This document shows positions 12,978 to 21,716 of a DNA stretch of 64,000 nt, in pieces. Position numbers and translations under genes: made by a program. The DNA is taken from NCBI RefSeq assembly GCF_033958435.1, contig NC_134138.1, forward strand, positions 185,663,298 through 185,727,297, given 5' to 3'. The notes below the pieces were generated by a model. That model saw only the letters and a list, made by a program, of their open reading frames with translations, did not search any database and was not told the origin of the DNA. Within the stretch, counting starts at the first letter, position 1; each line of letters opens with the position of its first letter. Origin of the DNA: Carettochelys insculpta. Taxonomy: Eukaryota > Chordata > Testudines > Carettochelyidae.

Positions 12978-13115
12978 TATCTGAAGAAGTGGGTCTGTCT
13001 TACGAAAGCTCATCACCTAATACATTATTTTCTTAGTCTTTAAAGTGCTACGTGACTACTGGTTTGTTATGTTAGGATACAGACTAACATGGCTACCTCT
13101 CTCTGTTCCTATTGA
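12978..13115 (+). mobile_element. Penelope-like retroelement, 3' tail
   Basis: The tail reads ATCTGAAGAAGTGGGTCTG, then CGAAAGCTCATCACCTAATA, then TAGTCTTTAAAGTGCTACGTG and ATACAGACTAACATGGCTACC. The same block recurs at 21.6, 28.8, 30.8 (antisense) and 43.7 kb; at 30.8 kb it follows a GIY-YIG domain, which ties it to Penelope. This copy begins almost exactly at the ribozyme-like motif. Confidence 0.75.
12981..13007 (+). ncRNA. Hammerhead-ribozyme-like core in Penelope tail
   Basis: CTGAAGA is followed by one A, a five-base stem GTGGG/CTTAC around the loop TCTGT, then GAAA. Two C-to-T changes in this copy turn G-C pairs into G-U and leave the stem paired. The stem III and cleavage-site part is not resolved, and the core has one more A than the textbook CUGANGA. 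Confidence 0.4.
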
Positions 13116-13144
13116 AGGTGAGGGGAAGTGGGTGCAGGCTTCAT

Positions 13145-14520
13145 TTTTTTAAAATAGCTTCCAAGAAGTCTTGCAACAATTTCCACCACAGCAACAGACT
13201 GTCAGCAGTGTACAGGGCATTGTGGATGGATTTGCAGCTGTGGGACTCCTGAGCTGCAGTAGGGTGATAGGCAACATGCACACTGTACCACAGAGTACAT
13301 CAACGAAAAAGGCTACTTTTCTACGGTTATGCAAATGTCTGGTGGATCACCAGGGGTGCCTCACTGATATCAGTGTGGGCTGGCCAGGGAAGGTAGGTGA
13401 TACTTGCAGGTTTAACACAAGACTGTTCTGAAAGCTGCAAGCAGGGACAATATTTCCTGACTGGCAGATTATGGCTACGTCTACACGTGCACCCAACATC
13501 GAAATAGCTTATTTCGATGTTGCGACATCGAAATAGTCTATTTCGACGAATAACGTCTACACGTCCTCCAGGGCTGGCAACGTCGATGTTCAACTTCGAC
13601 GTTGCGCAGCCCGACATCGAAATAGGCGCAGCGAGGGAACGTCTACACGTCAAAGTAGCACACATCGAAATAAGGGAGCCAGGCACAGCTGCAGACAGGG
13701 TCACGGGGCGGACTCAACAGCAAGTCGCTCCCTTAAAGGGCCCCTCCCAGACACACTTTCATTAAACAGTGCAAGATACACAGAGCCAACAACTAGTTGC
13801 AGACCCTGTATATGCAGCACGGACCCCCAGCTGCAGCAGCAGCAGCCAGAAGCCCTGGGCTAAGGGCTGCTGCCCACGGTGACCACAGAGCCCCGCAAGG
13901 GCTGGAGAGAGAGTATCTCTCAACCCCCCAGCTGATGGCCGCCATGGAGGACCCCGCTATTTCGATGTTGTGGGACGCGGATCGTCTACACGTCCCTACT
14001 TCGATGTTGAACGTCGAAGTAGGGCGCTATTCCCATCCGCTCATGGGGTTAGCGACTTCGACGTCTCGCCGCCTAACGTCGATTTCAACTTCGAAATAGC
14101 GCCCAACACGTGTAGACGTGACGGGCGCTATTTCGAAGTTACTGCCGCTACTTCGAAGTAGCGTGCACGTGTAGACGCAGCCTATAAGTGACAATGTGGA
14201 AATGCCACAAGTGATCCTGGTTGACCAACCCTATTTCTTGTTCCCTTCATGCATGAAACCAAACACTGGCCTCTTCAGCATCCCCCACTGGCTCAGCAGT
14301 TGCAGAGTGACATTTGAATGTGCTTTCCATTGCTTGAAGGGATGTCAGTGTTTTTACTCACTCATTGAGATCTCAGTGAGAAAAATACCTCGATGCTCAT
14401 AGCAGCCCATTGTGTCCTACAGAATGCCTGTGAGGAGAAGGGCGGGGAAAGTTGCTGTTCAGGGTGTATGTGGAGCAGGAGTCTGCTGAGTTTGAACAAC
14501 CAGATGTAAGTATTGTTAGA
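13145..14520 (+). pseudogene. HARBI1-like DDE transposase remnant, split by a MITE
   Basis: Translated pieces match the order of a Harbinger DDE nuclease. Before the insertion: GIVDGFAAVG, CLVDHQGCLTDISVGWPGK, then an AGTIFPDW stretch. After it: VEMPQVILVD, FPSCMKPNTGLFS, SSCRVTFECAFHCLKG and, in another frame, IAAHCVLQNACEEK. The GAIDGTHI segment holding the first catalytic Asp is missing or unrecognisable; the second Asp (ILVD) and the Glu (TFECAF) remain. Frameshifts and the 710-bp insertion make it dead. Assignment to the HARBI1-like branch rests on my knowledge of the family. Confidence 0.75.
13473..14182. mobile_element. Harbinger MITE, internally deleted relative of the 47-kb element
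   Basis: A 710-bp element with ends GGCTACGTCTACACGTG and the inverted CACGTGTAGACGCAGCC, flanked by TAT on both sides (13470-13472, 14183-14185). Joining the flanks restores an uninterrupted reading of the host transposase fossil, so the 3-bp duplication is secure. The left ~340 bp match the left end of the element at 47019, including the segment just before its Gln-repeat start; the right ~330 bp match its right end from about 51318. The centre, with both genes, is missing. Confidence 0.9.
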
Positions 14521-14929
14521 AGAACTTAATGCAGAACAATGCTACCAAGGAACATCTTGAAAGAGCATTTGAACTTCCGTTAAAGTAAAGCAGCTCTGAA
14601 ATATTGGGGGGTGTTAGGCATTCAGTAGTTCTTGCTGTACATGTATGATTACTTGTGTTTTGCACTTACCGTAGGAGTTCTGTGGTCCTGTTCAATAGCA
14701 AGCAACGTGTGCTGTTGGTAGTGCTAGGCATTCCAGGGTGTAAGTTATAATTTCATATTTATTACTTTATTTTAAAAGACCTGTAGTGCAACAGTGCAAA
14801 GAATAAAGATCAATTAAAATGATCCAGTGAAACAAATAAACAAATGAACAGAACATAAACATTAGAATAATAGATAATATTCCAGTCCATTTCAGTCAAC
14901 TTCTGCAAAACACACACTGACCCATGAGT

Positions 14930-16600
14930 ACAGATGGAGTGTGCAAAGTTGAGGTTTTCCTTACCATCTCCTGGCTTGGAGTGGTAGGGATAGGAATGCA
15001 GCCCACAGTGCCGTGTGAGGTGCTGGAGGATGTAGGAAGCAGCTGAAAAATTGAGTTTGCAATTGATTGAAAAGGGCAATGAACACGTGATTGTTGGACC
15101 TATAGGTTGACAAGAGTCTAGAACATTTGTGTTTGCTGATCAAGAAGCACCTTTATGACCTGGTGCAACTCTCTCTCCTTTTCCTGCAAGGACTCCTGGG
15201 CCTTTCTGCTATCTGCTCATTCCTTCTCTTGGCTGTCTACTCTGGTCACACTCCAGATCCTCTATCCGAGATCTGGTGAATCGCTGGCTTGCAGGATGTC
15301 ATTCAGCAAGTCCTCACTGGTTCTCTTCTTTCTTCTGTTCCTCCTCGTCAAGTTGGGGCATTCTGTTGGTGTGGCGGTGGGGAGGGGGGTGTACCTTTCA
15401 ATTCAGCTCCAGCTAAGACAGAGCATAATTGTACTTAATTGCAACAGAAAAGGAAAGGTAAGTTTCAGAATCCCCCTTACTTATTCCCTTAAGTTTCAAA
15501 TCAGACATACTTATTGGAAACTTGGTGCATGCATGGTGAGTGCAGCCTGATGGTGGATGGAATTGTTCAGTTACTTAAAATAAAATTTTAGTTCCTATTT
15601 CCACGGGTACAAGTCACTGGCACTGAATATTGGCACTAGTTTCCATAGTGGTGGTGTTTTTAGCAAGTATCTCACTCCTGAGGGTCACAAAGGGGCAGAA
15701 GCACAGCTACTTCTGGCATCCCAAAGCCATCTGGGCCTGTATGCTTCTAGACCTACATACTGCAGTGGTGCCTGCTCAAATCTTTGGGAAGTGATATGGG
15801 AAGGTGCCCAACCAGGGAGGAAGAAATAAGGCAATGGTCCCTGGAAACTTTGGGAGACAATTTCAGAGCACCTCTATGAAAGTTTAATAGCAATGGTGTG
15901 GGAGGATACAAGGGACATCTGTAGGTACGTAAACAAACTTCTCCATATTCTTCATCAACTAACCCTAAGGGGAATGATAAACAGATACAGTACATCTAAC
16001 TGTTGAATCCCTATCACTTCCTATGAGTAAAATAGCAAAAAGCAGATACTTCTGTCCTGCTAATTTGGGATTGGTCTGGGCATCGTCTTCATTTTTTTTT
16101 CCCCAGGAAAATGCATGCACAGACTTGTCACTGCTCGGCTGGCACGGCTGGCTAGATGTGGCTAAGTCCTGAAAAGATCCTGGCTCACAGCATAGATGGA
16201 GCCTTCCCCCTACTATGTGTTCCTCCTGCTACCTGCAATTCACAATAGGGCTCTCTGTCTCTAGATTAATTGATTGATCGATCTATGGTGATCTGCAAGG
16301 TGGTTCTGGGTTCTCCACCAAGTATGACATGCAGCTTGTTGTAAAAGCAGCAGGGCTTTAGCTCAGTGGCAGATTGGTTGCAGGCCTTCTGGTATGGCTG
16401 CAGCAGTTCTTTCACATTCATGCAGTACTGTATCTGATCCGTATTGTACCATTCTTCTGCAGTCTCTATGCAATCTTGACAGAGATGCCCATGTTTCTAT
16501 GGCTGGACCATATCAATGCTTACACACACTCTTCTGCAAGCAGGTTCAGGAGATCCAATACCAGGCAGGAACATGGCAGGCTAGGTTTGGTTGGCCAGTT
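14930..16600 (-). pseudogene. Myb/SANT-like accessory protein of the fossil Harbinger element
   Basis: On the minus strand, 16600-16300 reads as a decayed trihelix-type Myb/SANT domain: SSHRNMGI in one frame, then VKELLQPYQKACNQSATEL and CCFYNKLHVILGGEP in another. Around 15360-14930 a second exon-like segment gives KAQESLQEKERELHQVIKV and downstream pieces typical of the C-terminal coiled region of such proteins. Stops and frameshifts are numerous. An intron between the parts is inferred from the architecture of the intact copy at 49-51 kb. In known Harbinger systems this protein helps the transposase bind DNA or reach the nucleus. Confidence 0.6.
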
Positions 16601-17059
16601 GTGCACAACAAGTGGGGGTGCTGCTAGGTGGACATACCAACTTAGGGAACCAGGAAAAGCCCTTTCAAAAATACACAGCACTACAAAAGGGGATGGTGTC
16701 TTTGGTTTCCATAACCTTGGGCAGTGAAGTCTCCAGTTGTAATCATAGCAGTAATTGTCAGGTACTGTGGAATAGCCATAGGAGCACTGTTAGTGTTGCC
16801 ATAGGTCATGCAGGGTCTAACTTGCACTGTGTTGACCACAGTATATCGACCATGGGTCTCAGCTTTTGTGGGAGGTGGTATTCATGCACCTCTGTAATGG
16901 GAGTACCAACTTCAATGGGAGACATATAAGGGTAGACCCATGCACAAATAAATTGACAACAAAAGGTGATGTAAATTGACCTAACTATGAAATATAGACC
17001 AGGTCTCACTTATGCAAGTGTATCTCAACTGTGTTTCTTGGAGTTACTCACAGTTTCCA

Positions 17060-17325
17060 CCAGTTTAAGGTCTAGTTTTAGACTGAGATGGCTAGATGGC
17101 TCAGGGGTGAAAAACTCACACCTGGAAAGCTGTTGTTAAACCGACCTAAGCCTCAGCATAGCACAGTTAGGTCAATGGAAGAATCCTGCCATCAACCGAG
17201 GTCCTGCCCCTGGAGGTGATGATTTACTACAGCAGCAGAAAAACTCCTTCCCTTGCTCCAGCAAGTGTCCATACTACGGTGCTGTTGCTGTGCCACTCTA
17301 GTGTTTATAACATAGACATACCTTA
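17060..17325. mobile_element. Degenerate MITE with GTGTAGACATGCC-type end
   Basis: The block GGGTGAAAAACTCACACC, GTTAGGTCAATGGAAGAAT, ACAGCAGCAGAAAAACTCCTTCCC and TAACATAGACATACC follows the same order as the elements at 36978-37232 and 37314-37579. The ends are eroded, so superfamily (probably hAT or Harbinger) is not settled. Confidence 0.5.
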
Positions 17326-18601
17326 TGTGAGAGAGGTAAACCAAATAAACTCTTAAGAAGCAAAGAGCACTTCAACCATACAACTCCATAAATTTGAATT
17401 AGTCCTACAGCTGACAGACTGAGCAGCACTTTGAAAACGTAGCATGGTCTTGTGCTTTCATTGTCAGTGACACCATTTACGCACCGAGTGTGACATGTAT
17501 CCAGTCAAGCAAAAATGGGATGGCGTGAAAATGAGAAATTAATGTGTCAGTCCTGGCTTTGTTTTCCCTGTGAATCATGTTCAATTTAAGCCATAATGAC
17601 TTTTTCTAAAAGCCCATTTAACTCCAATTTGATTCTATATAGCAGAACAGATGGGGGGAAATTCATAAAGATATACTTCTCTGCATAAGGGATACAGCCA
17701 AGTGTATTTATAGACTGACTAATTTCCGTCTCCCCCCACTCCCCCCACTGCCACTTTCAGGAATTTTATTTTGGCAATTTGAAAATAATACTAATAAAGA
17801 TTTTGGCAAAGAAGTTTCATCCAAAAGTTAACAATTTTCAGTTCACCACATATTCATTGTCCCCCCCACCATGCCTCTCTGTGCATGCACACACAGAGAG
17901 GCATTATTAACGTAGGGTTGGTCTACATTCGTTTTGTGTTCTGCTTCTGGGGAGGGAACCAATCAGGAGAAAAAAAAAGATTGTGTGCATCCTCACAGCT
18001 GTGTTGGCACCAGTGCAGATGCTGGTGTATCAACAAGCAAGTTATCAAAACAAAGGCAGACAAGGCAGCATTGTTCTAGTTTTGCTATGAAAAAATGAGA
18101 GGCAACAGTTGAAAAAGTGTCAGGTAGAATTATTGCCCTGTGTGCTTTTCAGTGTGGGATTTGCTGGAGCAGGAAACTCAGACCTTGATAACCTGAGTAA
18201 AACAGCATGGCTCACCTACTGTGAGTTTGCCTATCCTCTCTCTTTCTGTTTACCAGTAGTCTCCACACAAAGTGGAGGCTGGATAGGCTAGCAAGCATTG
18301 TCTTTGACAACCAACCAGTGCAACTTCTTAGTCAATGGTAAGGAGAATCTTGACCATCGAACCCTTGGTGAGGTAAGTCCAGTCTGACCAGTTCCACACT
18401 CCATCCTTTAGGAAAAATGTTACTGACCTACAAATGATTCTGAGCTAGCAAAAATAACCTTAATTTGTGGGGCATTACCACATAGCATTACCATGTTCTG
18501 TTCAATCTAATGTAGTCTTTTCTCTTAGTCCATGTCAGTCATCATTTTATCTGAGTGTCTTACAAAACACCCTGCTTTTTTAACAAAGCATGATGTGACA
18601 A
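17326..18601. other. No recognised feature
   Basis: AT-rich sequence with short homopolymer and C-rich runs. I see nothing I can name. Confidence 0.45.
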
Positions 18602-18604
18602 AAT

Positions 18605-18882
18605 GGATGCATCTACACTCGGAACTCACTTCCAAGTTAATTTCGAAGTTAAGCACTGGCGCATAGTAGCCATCAGAGAGTCTACACACATTTTCCCTTA
18701 CTTCAAAGTTAACTTCGAAGTAAGGAGGCCAACTTCGAAGTCCTTACTCCATTCCCAGGAATGGAATAGTGCCCTATTTCGAAGTTTAACTTCAAAGTAG
18801 GGTGTGTGTGGACACTCAGCTTCAAAGTTGCTTACTTCAAAGTAAGCAACTTGGAAGTTATGTTTGTAGTGTAGACACAGCC
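18605..18882. mobile_element. Harbinger-type MITE with TTCGAAGT palindromes
   Basis: A 278-bp element whose ends GGATGCATCTACACT and AGTGTAGACACAGCC are inverted repeats, flanked by AAT on both sides (18602-18604, 18883-18885). The interior is built of short palindromes around ACTTCGAAGT and GTTAACTTCGAAG. It is a sister of 46627-46845. Confidence 0.75.
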
Positions 18883-18885
18883 AAT

Positions 18886-19440
18886 AGGTAGCATCCTTAA
18901 GTAAAGATCAACAGTGATGCATTAGACACAACTAGATTCATCCATGTGCCATAGTCCAAAGAACTCTTTGCTTTAAGGCTAGCCTACTACTTACTCCCCG
19001 CCACTGTGTTCCAAAAAGGACTTGTAAGAGAAATGTCTCCACCTGCATACCCCTTTTAAGTGTTACTTCGTACTGTTTTCATTGATTATTTTGGAGTTTC
19101 TACAAGCCTTAAGCCCCTGCTGGAGGTCCCTCAGGGCAAAATTCATCACCTTCTAGGGTCTTAGGTTGCATTTGGAGCCCCACACAGGTGAAAGAAATAT
19201 GAACATGAGGACAATTAAACTTTACGTCATCTGTGTTTCCATTATCACTTGTAGGATTTAGGGCTCTGAATGTCTTCATCAGAGGGGTCTTCTGCCCTGA
19301 GGAGCAAGAATATGAACCAAAAAATGGCTACTTGACTGTTTTTTTAAAAGACTAGAATGATACCTTCTTGTATGTTTGTACAGCACCTAACATAATGAGG
19401 GCCTAGTATTTGTGACCTTTGGGCACTAACAGAACATAAA
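18886..19440. other. No recognised feature
   Basis: No coding, RNA or repeat signal that I can support. Confidence 0.45.
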
Positions 19441-20665
19441 TACTATGATCTGGATTCAGAGAGAAACTTAGTGGTGGTGATGCTGATCATCACCATGCCT
19501 AACTGTTAGGTGCCTAGAAAATCACCATCATTCACTGAACCTGAGTTTTGTGCCTAAGGTCCCTACGTAATGAATAGGGAAAGATATGCACTTCAAAATC
19601 AGATTCACAAAAGCCAGCATGCTAGGTGGGTAGCCAGGTATGCTAGCCAGTGGGTGATACCAAGGCAAGGGAAGTGTCCTAGGCACCTAACTCCTTCAGA
19701 GAGGTAGGATTTAAGTCCAGGCTACTGAAAAGCACCTCCCTCCCATTGGGATTCTCAGATGCAAATTGTCTCTTAGGATGAGGCTCCTATGATGCTTTTG
19801 CAAGAAGCTACAGTGTGTGGGGAAGGGAAAGACATCCTCCCTTATAAATTTTAGTCCACGAGTGGAGTACTCATTAGGGAGGTGGGGAGACGCCTTTCCA
19901 AGTCCTCCCTGATGTGGGAGCTCCTTCATTCTCTCCAGGGGAAGCTATTTCTTTGTGAATAAATTGCAAGAGAGAAACTGAGCTGCAGAATGGGTCTGTA
20001 ACCTAGTGGTTAGTGCACTCACCTAGGAGCTGAAAGACCTTGTATCTGGTCTCCAACCCCAAAGACTTATCATTCACCGTGGGAAGTTTCAAAAGGAGAG
20101 GCTGAGGGAGCCTTCCATGAAACAAGCCACATCCCAGTGATTAGAGCACTCACCTGAGAGGTGGAAGATCTCTCTTCAGATCCCTTTTCCCCTCAGATGA
20201 GGGCAGGGGAATGGACTTGAACAAGGCATCTCACTTCCCAGGTGAGTACCCCAGCCACTGGACTAAAAGCTAGGAGAGAGTTGCTGCTGCTTCTCCTCCT
20301 TGTGCAAGCTTCTGTACAGGGTAGTGGGAAGGCAGACTCTCTTTGGCCTACAGCATCAGGTCCCCTGTGTGAGTTAGGCTAAGGAATTCTCACCTTCCTC
20401 AGTTGGTGCATTGCTCTGGGGCTTAGGTGTCTGGACGTTGGGCATGGGCTGTGATGCGCATGTTCAGAGGGAAAAACAGAGGTGTCTAAGGTCCTTCTAC
20501 TGCAAAATTACAGTTGCCAAAGCAAATTTTATGTGCCCGTAGAGTTCAGTGGCAGCTGAGTGAGGTTTTTGTGAATCCTAGCTGGGCCTAATTCTGGTGT
20601 TTAGAAGCCTACAGTGGCAGTTAGGCTACAAGATCCAAGTCCTGTTATGAATCCAACCCTAAATA
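19441..20665. repeat. Large foldback block, probably a DNA transposon
   Basis: The two ends carry inverted related segments (TCTGGATTCAGAGAGA at left, ATGAATCCAACCC at right; GATTCACAAAAGCC at left, TTTTTGTGAATCC at right). In the middle, tRNA-like blocks CTAGTGGTTAGTGCACTCACC (about 20002) and GTGATTAGAGCACTCACC face an inverted block at about 20238-20268 (CAGGTGAGTACC, CAGCCACTGGACTA). The block is noncoding. I cannot name the family. Confidence 0.4.
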
Positions 20666-21589
20666 TACAATAATCATTCCTGGAAATATTTATTGTAAAT
20701 TATAACTGCTATATTCAAAGGTGTCTAAGTCAATGTGATTTGTGTATCCAGTGCCCTTCACCTGTTTTAGATGTTCACCCTAAACACCCTATATCTCACT
20801 GTGGGGAGCATTAGTCCCTTTGGGGGAGGAGTGCCATATCTTTAGAAGTATGGACATTAGAAATGCTCAGATGCTTTCTGAAGTTCTTTTGCACTATTAG
20901 GAACTATACTTCCATTCACTGACAACGCATATGCTGAAAGACATTCCAGGCACTAATTATGCATAACTATGATACCAGGACAGTTTTGAAGAGCATTTGA
21001 GCAAATTAGGAGCCAATAAACCACTGAAAGTCAATTAGCTTGCTGCTTCTTAATTCTAGTGGATAACTTTTTCAAAAGCTCCTTGTGAAAGCCTGTGGGA
21101 CCGAGGAATTTTGAAAACGTTGCCCACTGAAATTGTGACAGCAAACTAGTATATATTAGTGAATTAAACAGGCTTTGGAGCTATTAAAGTATAATTAAAT
21201 ATACTTCCTAGTCAAAATTAACACATCAGTATCTAGGGGAAAAAAACAAGAAATTGCACTGGACAAATATAAACAGCTTACAAATACTAAAAGTGAGAGA
21301 TATATAAACATGACAGGCAATTACTTGTGTTCTGACAATCACTAAACTGACTTTTTTCTAGCACGCTTGGCAATAGTAAGATTGAAATGTGATTTTGAGA
21401 TGCTTCACATATGTTCTTTCTTCCTGCTAGTGGAAGTTCTCAGGACAAAATCTCTGTCCTGAGCCCAAACCCTGAGTGAAAGGACTTGGCTCAGAAAAGA
21501 GTCTACATAGACTAGTACGATATTCATTCCCCTGCATGGAAAAAGTCTTTTAGAATTCAGAGATTAAACTAACAGAGAGCTATAACAAG
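20666..21589. other. No recognised feature
   Basis: AT-rich sequence. Nothing identifiable. Confidence 0.45.
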
Positions 21590-21716
21590 GTCCTCTGTGC
21601 CTTAAATATTGAGTCTGTTCTGGTACAGCTATGGTCTGAAGAAGTGGGTCTGTCCCACGAAAGCTCACCACCTAATACATTATTTTGTTAGCCTTTAAAG
21701 TACTACTTGACCTCAT
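21590..21716 (+). mobile_element. Penelope-like retroelement, 3' tail with upstream UTR
   Basis: From CTCTGTGCCTTAAATATTGAG through the ribozyme-like motif to TTTAAAGTACTACTTGACC, this matches the antisense sequence at 30840-30920, where the same UTR follows a GIY-YIG domain. It is a 5'-truncated insertion about 125 bp long. Confidence 0.75.
21636..21662 (+). ncRNA. Hammerhead-ribozyme-like core, best copy
   Basis: CTGAAGA (21636-21642), one A, stem GTGGG (21644-21648), loop TCTGT, stem CCCAC (21654-21658) and GAAA (21659-21662). All five stem pairs are Watson-Crick. Hammerhead ribozymes are known in Penelope-like elements. I see the core and stem II only, and no convincing stem I. Confidence 0.45.

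Larger units (their letters stand above)
13145..17010. mobile_element. Fossil two-gene Harbinger element (HARBI1-like family)
   Basis: A decayed Harbinger element with transposase remnants on plus (13145-13469 and 14186-14520) and an accessory Myb/SANT-like protein on minus (about 16600-14930). The right end is placed near 17010, where ACTATGAAATATAGACCAGG resembles a Harbinger terminus. The left end, with the transposase N terminus, is missing; a Penelope tail lies just upstream. The gene order is the same as in the younger elements at 47-55.5 kb, but the sequence belongs to a different, older family. Confidence 0.7.

Noticed and set aside
16350..16420. tRNA gene suggested by an A-box-like TAGCTCAGTGG
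   Set aside because: No matching B box at the right distance and no cloverleaf. The segment lies in the minus-strand Myb-like fossil, which explains it.
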